62,457 bases of DNA from Planctomycetota bacterium (GTDB taxonomy: Bacteria; Planctomycetota; Planctomycetia; Planctomycetales; Planctomycetaceae). The notes under the pieces are model-generated. The model was not told where the DNA came from and did not search any database. It worked only from the letters and a program-made list of their open reading frames with translations. The position numbers and the translations under genes were made by a program. Of this stretch, positions 8,757 through 17,669 are shown one piece after another (within the stretch, counting starts at the first letter, position 1; each line of letters opens with the position of its first letter). The DNA lies in contig JAQCEJ010000023.1 in the NCBI GenBank assembly GCA_027618475.1, positions 1 through 62,457 on the forward strand, written 5' to 3'.

Positions 8757-11147
8757 ATGTCTCGCACCTCTCGTCGCAATCACAATACGATCTCGCTGTT
8801 TCCGTTCTTGGCGGTGCTGGTCTGCGTTCTAGGGGGGCTGATTCTCCTGCTCGTGGTCAACACCCGTCGTATGCGAATGCAGGGACAGGAAGAAGTCGAG
8901 GCCCAACAAATCGCCTCTGTCTCGTCAAAGGCAACGGTCGTACCTTCACCTGAGCCCTCTGCAAACGAACCGGACATCTCTCCTCCGGTACCACAATTTC
9001 CGCGTAACATCGAGGCCGTTCCGGATTCTCCGCCACCACCTGCCGTGACGGATGAAGACCGCGCCGCCCAGGAAGCTCTCATCGCCGAAAAGTGGCAACG
9101 GATTGCCGATCTTGAACAGAAACTCAATGAACTGAACGAGACTCGTCGTGAACGACAGGTGACTCGGGCCAAGCTGGAAACGCTGCTCGAAAAAACCAAC
9201 GAACGGCTCGCCATCGGGACGAACTCCATCGGTGCTCTCGATCAGTCGCTCGAACAGACGCGCGGCGAACATGCCCAAATCGAACAAGAAACGCTGATCC
9301 TGAATAGTGAATACGACCGTCTGATGCGGTATCGAGATCAACTCGAACGGGAACTCGAATACGCCAAAGCCCAACAGGCAGACGTCGCGAACCGTTACGC
9401 TTTTGTGCCGTACAACGGGCAGAAAGGAACCTCACGCCGTCCGATTCTGATCGAATGCACCGAACAATACATCCGCTTTCTGCCGGAAGACATTCGCCTG
9501 ACGCCGCGAGACTTAAACGGTTTTACCCCCAGCATCAATCCGGTGTTGACCGGTGCGCAAACACTGTCTGCATACTGGCGTGCCTGGCATCGCATGCACC
9601 CCGAAAAGGGGGTCGAAGATGAACCGTACGTGATGCTCATCGTCCGTCCGTCGGGAAGCGTTTCCTACTACATCGCCCGCAAACTGCTCGACGGTCTGAA
9701 CCAGCCATACGGTTACGAACTCGTTTCCGCCGATTGGGAACTCGATCTCGCCGTACCCGATCCTCGCGCGAAACGGGAGTGTCAGGCGGCGATCGATGCT
9801 TTAATGAAGCAGCGCGACCGCATCCATCAGGAGATTCATTCGCAGCCTTTTTTCAAAGAAGAACCGATCACCCTCGATCAACCGCGTAATCGATTCGACG
9901 TAGCAAGCGTTGAAAGTTCAGACCCACGGCGGCAGTCGCGTACTCGCTCGTCATTTGATCCCAACGGTCCTGTTTCGGTGAAACCGTCAATTTCGTCCCC
10001 CGAGTCGGGAGAAATCGAAGGGGGGCTCTCGACATCGCGACCGATGCTTGCGTTGGAACAACCGCCGGCCCGTTTCCCCGCATCACCCCACGATCGCCAA
10101 CTGACGACCGAGCGGAAAGATGAACTCGCCTCCCTACCTCCCGAACCAGGTCGACCCCGCAAGATCGCCGACGACGAACGGACCGAATTGACGCCGTTCG
10201 ATCGTATTGTCGAATTCCCCAATATCGACGACCTTCATCCCGATCGCGCCGATCAGCCGACTCGCTTCGGCGACGGCTTTACGGAAAATCGCCTCGAGAC
10301 CGACAACATCGCCAATTCGTTAAACGACTTCGAGAAGCACTCGGGAGACGTTCTCGATCTCGCCAATCCCGATTATCACTTCGGCGATGAAATTCCGGTG
10401 ATGGATGGTGAAAAAAAGACCTTCGGTCCCCCCCAACAAAATTTTCCGGAGGGGAAACGATCGACCGGAAATGACAAAAGCACACAACGAACCGATAAAG
10501 ACCGCATCGCGAAAGGGAAACCCGGCGACACGCAAACGCCCGATCAGCCGGGTAACAACACCCCGAATTCTTTCGGTTCGTCTTCGTTGAACTCGTCAGG
10601 CACCGGCTCGTCACCATCGAACGGCAACTCGCGGCAGGGGCGTGGCCAAAGTTCCCCTTTGATTATGGATCTCGGCAAACCCAAATCGCGCGACGGAAGA
10701 AGCATCGACACCAGACGCTGGGGTTCGCCGGCACCGGGTGCCACGATTGGTTACGAACGCGAACTCCCCATTCAGATTCAGGACGACCGTACGATTGTCG
10801 GCCAGGTTTCGATTCCTACGCAGGGTGTCTCGACCACGCGTAAAGAATTCGAAGAATCGGTTGTCGCCGCCATCGACCGGGAAGTTCGTTCGTGGCCTCA
10901 ACCCCCCAATGGATTTTACTGGGTTCCGAAAGTCCACTTTCACATCGGAGAAGGGGGTGGAGGTCGTTACGAACAGTTGCACAACGAATTGCGAGACATG
11001 GGACTCTCGACGATCGCCACGCACACCTCGAACGAGACGATGCGGCATCGGGCCGGGCCGGCATCGCTACGCTCCGGACAGTCGGCGCTCCCCGAGGATG
11101 TCCGACCTCAATCGAAACGGCAGACGAGATCGGGAGGGGGACGATGA
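8757..11147 (+). CDS. ExbD-like single-pass protein, Ala in place of membrane Asp
   Basis: The chosen ATG at 8757 gives 796 residues; the frame is open to an ATG 26 codons earlier, but that would add a poor N terminus. A short basic N terminus leads into one membrane helix (ISLFPFLAVLVCVLGGLILL, residues 12-31). The pattern F17-L18-A19 lines up with the FID/FLD of ExbD, with Ala where ExbD has its essential Asp. A coiled coil follows at about residues 100-208. Next is a globular part near residues 220-345 with an ExbD-like V-x-P-x-G...GY pattern (MLIVRPSGSVSYYIA). A long Pro/Ser/Asp/Arg-rich, probably disordered linker runs to about residue 660. A final conserved-looking domain ends at the glycine-rich HIGEGGGGRYEQL segment. 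The stop overlaps the next start (ATGA), implying coupled translation. Confidence 0.8.
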   Translation: MSRTSRRNHNTISLFPFLAVLVCVLGGLILLLVVNTRRMRMQGQEEVEAQQIASVSSKATVVPSPEPSANEPDISPPVPQFPRNIEAVPDSPPPPAVTDEDRAAQEALIAEKWQRIADLEQKLNELNETRRERQVTRAKLETLLEKTNERLAIGTNSIGALDQSLEQTRGEHAQIEQETLILNSEYDRLMRYRDQLERELEYAKAQQADVANRYAFVPYNGQKGTSRRPILIECTEQYIRFLPEDIRLTPRDLNGFTPSINPVLTGAQTLSAYWRAWHRMHPEKGVEDEPYVMLIVRPSGSVSYYIARKLLDGLNQPYGYELVSADWELDLAVPDPRAKRECQAAIDALMKQRDRIHQEIHSQPFFKEEPITLDQPRNRFDVASVESSDPRRQSRTRSSFDPNGPVSVKPSISSPESGEIEGGLSTSRPMLALEQPPARFPASPHDRQLTTERKDELASLPPEPGRPRKIADDERTELTPFDRIVEFPNIDDLHPDRADQPTRFGDGFTENRLETDNIANSLNDFEKHSGDVLDLANPDYHFGDEIPVMDGEKKTFGPPQQNFPEGKRSTGNDKSTQRTDKDRIAKGKPGDTQTPDQPGNNTPNSFGSSSLNSSGTGSSPSNGNSRQGRGQSSPLIMDLGKPKSRDGRSIDTRRWGSPAPGATIGYERELPIQIQDDRTIVGQVSIPTQGVSTTRKEFEESVVAAIDREVRSWPQPPNGFYWVPKVHFHIGEGGGGRYEQLHNELRDMGLSTIATHTSNETMRHRAGPASLRSGQSALPEDVRPQSKRQTRSGGGR

Positions 11148-12340
11148 GCCGTCGAAAACAGCAAAAAGAGCTCGATATCGGTTCCGACTCGTTTCTCGAT
11201 ATTATTGCGAACATGGTGGGAATTCTCATCATTCTCATCGTACTGGCCGGCCTGCAGGTCAAGGATATTCCCCATTCGAAATGGATTTCGTCCTCCGCCG
11301 ATCGCGACGCGCAGAAAAACGAGCTCGTTCCGTCACCCGAGATGCCGATCGAATCGACCGATCGTCTCGAACCACACCCACGCGTCACGCCGACGCTGAT
11401 CGAAGAACCCGCCGACGATATCGCCGTCGCCATCATCCCGAAACCGGTCGTCAGCGACGAACGACTTCAACCGGTACTTCCAGCACCTCCTCCGGAAGAA
11501 ATGGTGACCGAGTTACAAGAACAACTCGTACGTATTCAAACCGAGCTCGAACAGACGGAACAGTCGATAACCCGTTTGCAGGACAAGTTTCTGAATTCCC
11601 GTGAGCAGAGTCTCAGTCTTCAAGAACGAAAACAGAAACTTCAAACGGCCCTCGACCAAACCGAAGAGGCAATCAATCGACGACGCCGCGATCAAGAACA
11701 GGCCCGCATTAAGTTGAACGGCGTCAAAGGGGATTATCTGAATTTGCAGGCAAAAGTTGAAAACGCCCGCCGTGCAAAACCACCGGCGAAAAAAATCGAG
11801 CACACCCTGACCGCCGTCAGTCAGGTGGTACTTGGCGAAGAATGGCATTTCCTGGTTGAGGGAAATCGACTGTCGTACGTGCCGTTGAAAGAGATGATCG
11901 AACGCGTGCAGGACGAAATGAAATCCCGCAAAGAGCTGTTACTCAGGCATCCGCGATACCTCGGTGAAGTCGGGCCGATCGAGGGCTATACGCTGAAATA
12001 TGCGATCGAAAAGCAATCGCTGTCGATCGTCGACGAACTCCGCTATGGACAGGGAATGATGCGCATCGGCCTGACCGAATGGCATATCGATCCCGAACCC
12101 GGCTTTCGCGGCGAAACGCTCGACCAGGCCCTCAAACCCCGATCGCGGTTCCTGAGACAGCTGCAGCAGATCCCCCCCAACACAACCTTGACGTTCTGGG
12201 TTTACCCGGACGGTTTCGATACGTTTCGCACGGTGCAGGCCTTTGTCCGCGAAAAAGGGTACATCGTTGCCGGCCGCCCGTTACCCAAAGGGATTCCGAT
12301 CTCCGGTTCACCGCAAGGAACACGTTCAGCGGGGCAGTAG
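11144..12340 (+). CDS. ExbD-like single-pass protein with membrane Asp19
   Basis: A 398-residue protein that starts at the ATG overlapping the previous stop; a GGGAGGGGG ribosome site lies just before it. The N terminus is short and basic, then one membrane helix follows (SFLDIIANMVGILIILIVLA, residues 16-35). D19 sits exactly where ExbD, TolR and MotB carry the proton-binding Asp. Residues about 119-212 form a coiled coil. The C-terminal domain holds TLTFWVYPDGFDTFRTVQAF followed by GYIVAGRPLPKG, the same P-x-G...GY pattern as in the upstream partner and reminiscent of the ExbD periplasmic fold. It is most likely the proton-translocating partner of the MotA/TolQ-like channel encoded first in the operon. 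What the motor drives is unknown. Confidence 0.8.
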   Translation: MSRRKQQKELDIGSDSFLDIIANMVGILIILIVLAGLQVKDIPHSKWISSSADRDAQKNELVPSPEMPIESTDRLEPHPRVTPTLIEEPADDIAVAIIPKPVVSDERLQPVLPAPPPEEMVTELQEQLVRIQTELEQTEQSITRLQDKFLNSREQSLSLQERKQKLQTALDQTEEAINRRRRDQEQARIKLNGVKGDYLNLQAKVENARRAKPPAKKIEHTLTAVSQVVLGEEWHFLVEGNRLSYVPLKEMIERVQDEMKSRKELLLRHPRYLGEVGPIEGYTLKYAIEKQSLSIVDELRYGQGMMRIGLTEWHIDPEPGFRGETLDQALKPRSRFLRQLQQIPPNTTLTFWVYPDGFDTFRTVQAFVREKGYIVAGRPLPKGIPISGSPQGTRSAGQ

Positions 12341-12425
12341 GACAAACCGACCAATAGACGGCTCTCGCTTTCGCGATCATCTGCAAGTTTGAGGCATCGC
12401 TGAAAGATTCCGGCTCACCGACAGG

Positions 12426-13289
12426 TTAATACAGCAGCGTCGAAAGTCGACGCCGGTAGATCGAAGTCAGTTCCGATTGATTGCCGAGCATATCGAAGAT
12501 GCGAATCATCGTCGCCTTGGCTTCGTCACCGGCCCCCGTTCTTTCCTGTTCGATAACGCTTAAACAAATCTGAAGCGCTTCTTCGTATTTGTTCGAGACG
12601 GCGAGTGCATCGGCGAGCTGAATCTTGAGTGATAGATTCTCGGGGTCGGCCTCCGCCGCCTTTCGTGCGGCGTCGACCCCTCCCGTCTCCGATGCCGCCA
12701 GACGAAGTTCGAGTTCCGACTTGATTCGTTCGGCTTCGGGTTCGAGAAATCCACGGGTTTCGAGTTCGGTAATCAATGCCATAGCATCTTCAATGCGATG
12801 CTGATTGAGCAGCACGCGCGACAGATGCACCTTGGCCTCGTCGGCGCGGGGATTGCGTTCGAGTGCTTCGCGGAATTTCGCTTCCGCCCCGCGCAAATCG
12901 CTTTCCTCGAGCTGCACACCTTCCTGAATCAGGACCGCGTCGGCGGAAGGAAGCAACTGGTTCAGCCATTCCTTGAGATCGTTCTCCGGCAAGACGCCGG
13001 TGAATTGATTGACGAGCTGCCCATTTCGCAAAGCAACGACGTGAGGAATCGATTGCACACGAAACGCCGCCGAAATGTCGGGACTCTCGTCGACATTGAC
13101 CTTCACGAGTACGAATTGGCCGTTGGCTTCTTCTGCCAGCTTTTCAAGCATAGGGGCCAGCTGTCGGCATGGCTGACACCAGGGAGCCCAGAAATCGACG
13201 ACAACCGGACGTTGCATCGACTGCTGGATCACATCCTTTTCGAATGTTTCGACAGTCGTTTCAATGATCCATTGAGATTTTTCGAGCAT
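12426..13289 (-). CDS. Thioredoxin-TPR protein, CnoX/YbbN-like
   Basis: This 287-residue protein has two parts. Residues about 10-115 form a thioredoxin domain with W37-C38-Q-P-C41, so both redox cysteines are present, and the cis-proline segment SIPHVVAL. The rest is a TPR-type helical domain (RGAEAKFREALERNPRADEAKVHLSRVLL and similar units). Domain order and length match CnoX (YbbN), the chaperedoxin that protects clients and hands them to GroEL. E. coli YbbN lacks a complete CxxC, whereas this one has it, as in many other bacteria. There is no signal peptide, so it should be cytoplasmic. It is convergent with the motor operon and stands alone on the minus strand. Confidence 0.9.
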   Translation of the reverse strand: MLEKSQWIIETTVETFEKDVIQQSMQRPVVVDFWAPWCQPCRQLAPMLEKLAEEANGQFVLVKVNVDESPDISAAFRVQSIPHVVALRNGQLVNQFTGVLPENDLKEWLNQLLPSADAVLIQEGVQLEESDLRGAEAKFREALERNPRADEAKVHLSRVLLNQHRIEDAMALITELETRGFLEPEAERIKSELELRLAASETGGVDAARKAAEADPENLSLKIQLADALAVSNKYEEALQICLSVIEQERTGAGDEAKATMIRIFDMLGNQSELTSIYRRRLSTLLY

Positions 13290-13677
13290 ATGAGTTGTTC
13301 CGGATTTCAGAAGGTCAGTCGGTTTCGATTCCTGTTGCGCGTGGGCCCTGACTGAAAGTGATCAAGTCAGTTTAGAAAGTGTGCCTGCGACACGCAAAGG
13401 TCGCGACACAAATTCGCATCACTCATGGGTTGCCCTCCATGCGTGACGTTGTCGTCGTGCCACAGCGCTCCGCCGATGTTGCGGATTATCAACAAGAATT
13501 CTTTCGCAGTTCTGTCGCGGCGATACGTGAAACGTGTCGCTAACCCCTGTGAAATTGGGATGATACCGTGTGCCTGGCGGCTAAATCATCGTCACAGTCG
13601 CCGAAACGAGTGTTCGGACCGCGACTTGCACAAGACGTCATTACGCAATCTCATTTTTTTGCGACAGGAGTCTCACC
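13290..13677. other. Divergent intergenic region
   Basis: This 388-base gap lies between divergent genes and should contain promoters for both. No gene or strong structure is seen. The right end carries a good ribosome site (AGGAG) seven bases before the ATG at 13678. Short frames crossing this region lack any recognisable product. Confidence 0.5.
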
Positions 13678-14091
13678 ATGCAAATCGGCGGACTGGGCGG
13701 AATCGGATCGGGCGGCTTCAATCTCGGTGGCATCAGCTTCGGTGGTGCCGCCGGAATCAACGGGACCATGAGCGCTTCAATCGGCGGCGGTACTGCTGGT
13801 CTCGATCAGGCCGGCATGGCGGGTGGGCTTTCGCCTCAGATGAATCAACTCATCGAACTGATGCAGGGAATGAATACCGCACAAATTCTGATGGCATTGA
13901 TGCTCGCCAGCGGAGGAAAAGACGACGACAAAAAAGGGGGAGGTTCCGACGCGGCGATGGCATTTCTCGCAGGAATGGCGATCGCCTCACAAATGAACCA
14001 GATGCCGATGTCTCTTCAAATGAATTGTGGTGATACGGGAGGGGGAGGAATCGAAGGGATCAGCGGCGGTATGCTCAACACGCTTGCATAA
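13678..14091 (+). CDS. Small glycine-rich protein of unknown function
   Basis: A 137-residue protein with a strong ribosome site (ACAGGAG, spacing about 7). The first 45 residues are Gly/Ile/Ser-rich and of low complexity (GGLGGIGSGGFNLGGISFGG). The middle has two Met-rich amphipathic helices around residues 55-75 and 93-110 (MNQLIELMQGMNTAQILMAL and AAMAFLAGMAIASQMNQ) separated by a Lys/Asp/Gly linker. The tail is again glycine-rich. There is a single cysteine, near the C terminus. There is no signal peptide. The make-up is reminiscent of harpins and similar small glycine-rich export substrates, or of a self-assembling protein, but this is composition only and not homology. Neighbours give no hint. 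Coding is well supported; function is unknown. Confidence 0.8.
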   Translation: MQIGGLGGIGSGGFNLGGISFGGAAGINGTMSASIGGGTAGLDQAGMAGGLSPQMNQLIELMQGMNTAQILMALMLASGGKDDDKKGGGSDAAMAFLAGMAIASQMNQMPMSLQMNCGDTGGGGIEGISGGMLNTLA

Positions 14092-14128
14092 TGCAATTCG
14101 CCTTCTTGCACCGCGAGGAGGTAACCCT

Positions 14129-14623
14129 TCAACTGTCCAATCGTATTGTGCAGATCCCCCATTGGCCGAAGTTCTCTTCGACTTCGACTTGCAGCTCGCG
14201 CATTCCTTGCAAGCGAACTCCCAGATCGCTGCGGAGTCTCTCGCCGATCCACCAGGCGATGCGTTCCGCCGTTGTGTTTTCGATCGGTAAAAGAACGCAA
14301 TCTTCTCGCGGAAACACCCAGCGCCGATCTTCGAACGTTACCTCGACTTCGCTTTCGTTTGTGTTCAAGCGAATTTTGGGATGTTGTGTCGCCAGTAACA
14401 TACGGTGATCGAGTTCGAGAACGATCGTCTGCAACGCATCGCGCAGGGCAATAAAGTCGAAAACATAATGGTTTTCGTCGAGATCGCCGGCGACTTCGAC
14501 AGCCGTCCGCCAGTTGTGACCATGAAGCCGCTCGCAAATGTTGCCGTTGAACGTAATAAAGTGAGCGGCACTAAAGACCAGATGATCTTTGGTGACGCGA
14601 ACACGGTAGGCCGGTGGTGTCAT
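14129..14623 (-). CDS. 6-pyruvoyl-tetrahydropterin synthase/QueD family protein
   Basis: A 164-residue protein of the PTPS/QueD (T-fold) family. The three zinc histidines are H21 (FSAAHF), H34 and H36 (RLHGHNW), and the catalytic cysteine is C30 just before HGH. Members convert 7,8-dihydroneopterin triphosphate to pyruvoyl-tetrahydropterin or to 6-carboxy-tetrahydropterin (queuosine pathway); sequence alone does not decide which. The ATG overlaps the stop of the upstream CitG-like gene (ATGA), so the two are translated together. In methylotrophs and planctomycetes, CitG-like and pterin genes can belong to methanopterin-linked C1 metabolism, which would fit this pairing better than queuosine, but that is inference. 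It converges on the glycine-rich gene. Confidence 0.88.
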   Translation of the reverse strand: MTPPAYRVRVTKDHLVFSAAHFITFNGNICERLHGHNWRTAVEVAGDLDENHYVFDFIALRDALQTIVLELDHRMLLATQHPKIRLNTNESEVEVTFEDRRWVFPREDCVLLPIENTTAERIAWWIGERLRSDLGVRLQGMRELQVEVEENFGQWGICTIRLDS

Positions 14624-15558
14624 GATCGAATACTCCTTGAGGCAATGTCCCGCTCTATTGTAGCGAGGTCGGGGAGTTCAATCACCCGCTCGCGTGCCGC
14701 AGCAAACAGGGCACCGGCAATAAGATCGGCTGTCGTCCCGGGATTTCGTCGATTGCCGTCGGCGCGGAGCCAGTTGTCGAATTCGATCAGTTCGGTTTTC
14801 CTTTCGAATAGACTGCGACAGAATTCGTTCCAGATCCGTTCCGCCTTATTTCTGGCTTGGAGGGCGGTTTCTGTACCACACTTTCTTGCAATCAGACTGT
14901 CCGAATAAGACGCCATCAGTCTTAATTGCAAGGCGATAATCGCGGTATTCCATTCCGAACCGAATGAACCGATGTCCTGCCAATAACACTCCGTGATCTC
15001 TCGAATGATGGGAAAACCCTCGGCATATTCGCGGGCAATCAAGTCGTGCGAACGACTTAGATGCATCATTTCAAGCAGCGTGCCGGTCGGCTCGTCGGCG
15101 ACGTCTCCCGCAGCCGCACGTCCCAGTCCTCCTGGTTGAGCGAGTCGAATCGCCCGGTATACCCACACGGCATCATCGCGTGTCAATCGACGCAACACCG
15201 GCTCGATTCCCTCGGCGAGCGATTGAAATTCGGGCACCGCGCACAAAGGTGCCAACAATAATAGGATGCCGAGATTGGTATTCTTCCCGAGTGAACGCTG
15301 GGTCGCTTCGACGGCGTCATAAATTGATTTGCCGATGGCGTACGGCGTCGTACGTGCCAGAATCGGAGCGATAATTTCCGCCGAACGTACGAAATCGGCG
15401 TACGTCGTATCGGCAAACGACGCCTGAGGATGGACATTTCCGGGTTTCGCCGCTGCCGCTTCCAGCACACAGGCGCGGTGAATGATCGTTTCAAGAAAGA
15501 TTGTCCATCCGCAAGAGGCCGGACCATCAGCCGAATGGTCGTTCATCGTCTCTGTCAT
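14620..15558 (-). CDS. Triphosphoribosyl-dephospho-CoA synthase (CitG) family protein
   Basis: A 312-residue helical protein of the CitG/MdcB family, which makes the triphosphoribosyl-dephospho-CoA prosthetic group precursor from ATP and dephospho-CoA. The conserved N-terminal AAAAKPGNVHP (K38-P-G40) and the segment KNTNLGILLLLAPL, matching the family's N-T-x-x-G nucleotide site, are both present. No citrate lyase or malonate decarboxylase genes are nearby, so the classic role is doubtful. Homologs of this type are known beside tetrahydromethanopterin/C1 genes in methylotrophs and planctomycetes, where their role is different and poorly defined. The next gene, a PTPS homolog, starts inside its stop codon. 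The start is taken at 15558; an ATG four codons in is also possible. Confidence 0.82.
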   Translation of the reverse strand: MTETMNDHSADGPASCGWTIFLETIIHRACVLEAAAAKPGNVHPQASFADTTYADFVRSAEIIAPILARTTPYAIGKSIYDAVEATQRSLGKNTNLGILLLLAPLCAVPEFQSLAEGIEPVLRRLTRDDAVWVYRAIRLAQPGGLGRAAAGDVADEPTGTLLEMMHLSRSHDLIAREYAEGFPIIREITECYWQDIGSFGSEWNTAIIALQLRLMASYSDSLIARKCGTETALQARNKAERIWNEFCRSLFERKTELIEFDNWLRADGNRRNPGTTADLIAGALFAAARERVIELPDLATIERDIASRSIRS

Positions 15559-15703
15559 TCCCTTTTAATAGAGCAATTTACCCCGCCCGCTTGACCGACA
15601 ATGGGCTGTACCGTACAACGATTGTTGAAATCGGACCCACACGTTTTCATCACCATACTCGAATTCACACGACCGCATCACCTGAAAAGCACCGAGAATT
15701 AAA

Positions 15704-16654
15704 ATGTCCCATACCATCGATCGCAAACGGTTGCGTACCGTTCATCTCGTTCCCCTTACGGCCTTCGACAACCAGAACCGCATGGACCTCGACCTTCAGA
15801 CCCGCCACATCGCCCGTTTGGCGGAAGCAGGTATCAGCGTATATATGCCGGCGGCGGGAACCGGCGAATTTCATTCACTCAGCGAAGATGAAATCATCGA
15901 CCAGGTAAAGGTGACACGCAAGGCTGCCGGACCGAATGCGATCATTTTCGCCCCGATGGGGGGAGACATCCAACGAACGATTCGCGTCGCAGAACGGTCG
16001 ATGGAAGCGGGTGCCGACGGTGTGATGTTCATGCCGCTCACGCATCCCTATTTGTGCGACGAAGGGTTTCGCGATTACATCTTCACCGTTCTCGACAAGG
16101 TGCCGTGCCCAACGTTGTTCTATAAACGCGGTCCGGTTCCGAGCGATCAACTGATCTTGAACATGGCGGAAGATTCGCGCATCGTCGGCGTGAAGTACGC
16201 CGTCAACGATCTCGCCCAGTTCCGCGCGACGGTGATGGCCGACACGAATCAAAAACTTGAATGGATTTGCGGCACCGCCGAGCGGTGGGCTCCGTTTTAC
16301 ATGCTTGTCGGGGCAGGAGGGTACACAACGGGTGCGGGAAACGTCTGTCCTCACCTCACTCTCGCGCTGCATGCCGCTTTGACCGCCGGTGAATATCAGG
16401 AAGCGTTGCGACTCCAGAATCTGATTCTGCCGCTCGAAGACTTTCGCGCCAAAGCGGGCGAAAGTTTCAACATCAGTATGCTTAAATATGCGATGAACGT
16501 ACTCGGAATGAATTTCGGCGAAGTCCGCCCGCCGCAACGTCGATTGTCGGCCGAAGACAAACGCGATGTCGAATCGCTGGCCAAACGACTGCTCGAAGTT
16601 GAATCCGAAATCGCCCGCGAATGTTCGCACGTCGGGTTATCGGGAACGAAATGA
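15704..16654 (+). CDS. Dihydrodipicolinate synthase/N-acetylneuraminate lyase family protein
   Basis: A 316-residue (beta/alpha)8 barrel aldolase of the DapA/NAL family. The Schiff-base lysine is K164 in VGVKYAVND, and the catalytic tyrosine is Y140 in TLFYKRGP. The early G-T-G-E-F-H-S-L segment replaces the GTTGE of true DapA. The 24-residue Tyr-Lys spacing and sequence style are closer to sugar-acid lyases or dehydratases, such as 5-dehydro-4-deoxyglucarate dehydratase-like enzymes, than to lysine biosynthesis. Substrate cannot be decided from sequence. The protein should be cytoplasmic and, like its family, tetrameric. It is monocistronic in this window, divergent from the CitG-like gene. 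Confidence 0.88.
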   Translation: MSHTIDRKRLRTVHLVPLTAFDNQNRMDLDLQTRHIARLAEAGISVYMPAAGTGEFHSLSEDEIIDQVKVTRKAAGPNAIIFAPMGGDIQRTIRVAERSMEAGADGVMFMPLTHPYLCDEGFRDYIFTVLDKVPCPTLFYKRGPVPSDQLILNMAEDSRIVGVKYAVNDLAQFRATVMADTNQKLEWICGTAERWAPFYMLVGAGGYTTGAGNVCPHLTLALHAALTAGEYQEALRLQNLILPLEDFRAKAGESFNISMLKYAMNVLGMNFGEVRPPQRRLSAEDKRDVESLAKRLLEVESEIARECSHVGLSGTK

Positions 16655-16675
16655 CCTCTCGTTCACAGACTTGAA

Positions 16676-17353
16676 TTAATGCCGCTTCAAGTAGTCAAGA
16701 GTTTCGTCTAAAGATACGACATCGGCGAATCGCGATTGCAGATCGAATAGCGTGAACACGTGCAAGGCGGCAACGCGGTCACCGACACAGTCGCCGATCA
16801 CGATCGGTTTGAACCGATACCCCTTGGCATCGGTCGCCGTCGCGCGGACACACGCACTGGTGCTGCACCCCGTAATGAGCAGCGTGTCGACTTTGTGCTG
16901 AATCAGATAGGCCGTCAGATGCGTGCCGAAGAACGCACTCGCATTTTCTTTTTCGATCACGAAGTCGCTCGATTGCGGATCAAGCCGGGCGTCAATTTCA
17001 ACGGCACGGGCATCCCACGGATGAAATCCGACCGACGGATCCGCCGCACTCTTGAAGGGCTGGTCGCCGGTTTTTGGTCGGTAAGGACTCGTCGTAAAAA
17101 TGATCGGAATATTCAACGGGCGCGCCGCTTGAATCAGTTTCGCCGTGTTCTCAACCGGTGCATCGAGTCGTTTGCTCCCCCCCGCATATTTTTCGTCGGT
17201 CCACCCATAGGCAAAATCAATGACGACAATCGCCGCCTTCTCGCCGAAACCAAATTGACCCTGAAAAATACCGCGTTCGGCATAATATGAGTTCACCTGA
17301 TCGAATATCGGATCGAGACAAGTATGGGCATTCGCATCGGTATTCTGATTCAT
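16676..17353 (-). CDS. Isochorismatase-family cysteine hydrolase
   Basis: A 225-residue hydrolase of the isochorismatase superfamily. The triad is visible: D46 in IVVIDFAYGW, a lysine in VIEKENASAF, and the nucleophile cysteine in GCSTSACVRATATDAKGY. The last motif is close to that of N-carbamoylsarcosine amidohydrolases, so an amidase acting on a carbamoyl or amide substrate is likely. The frame opens seven codons upstream at 17374, but the ATG at 17353 has an AGAGGA ribosome site nine bases ahead and is preferred. It converges with the DapA-family gene, 21 bases away. The substrate is not known. Confidence 0.88.
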   Translation of the reverse strand: MNQNTDANAHTCLDPIFDQVNSYYAERGIFQGQFGFGEKAAIVVIDFAYGWTDEKYAGGSKRLDAPVENTAKLIQAARPLNIPIIFTTSPYRPKTGDQPFKSAADPSVGFHPWDARAVEIDARLDPQSSDFVIEKENASAFFGTHLTAYLIQHKVDTLLITGCSTSACVRATATDAKGYRFKPIVIGDCVGDRVAALHVFTLFDLQSRFADVVSLDETLDYLKRH

Positions 17354-17669
17354 TTGATGTTTTCCTCTGTACATGGAACAGCGTATCTCTTCTATCGGTC
17401 AGAATATTCGACACAATTGCAGCGGGGAAAGCCAGTCATTCGTTGATGCCGAGGCTAATGAATGAGGGGTTTTCCTGATTCTTTGACGTCTGCGGCGTGA
17501 TGAATTCTTGTGCGCGACGGCATTTGAATCCCATCGTATCTTCTCGATCTGACGCTTTCAATTTGGTCAAATTCAAAGAAAAAGGTTGATCTTTCGACAA
17601 TCGTCGTGATATGGTAGCCAATGGTGCTTTGGTCAATCCTGTCACATGAGAACTAAAAAGGAGGATGCC
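17354..17669. other. Divergent intergenic region
   Basis: This 316-base gap holds no supported gene. It lies between divergent genes and so carries two promoters. Towards the right gene, TTGATC and TATGGT separated by 18 bases (about 17587-17616) could be a -35/-10 pair, but this is a weak match. The region is more AT-rich than its surroundings. An AAGGAGG ribosome site precedes the gene at 17670. Confidence 0.45.

Noticed and set aside
13425-14033. Plus-strand frame of 202 codons overlapping the glycine-rich gene
   Set aside because: The 13678 frame has a strong ribosome site and a coherent protein. The 13425 product is Arg/Asn-rich without structure.
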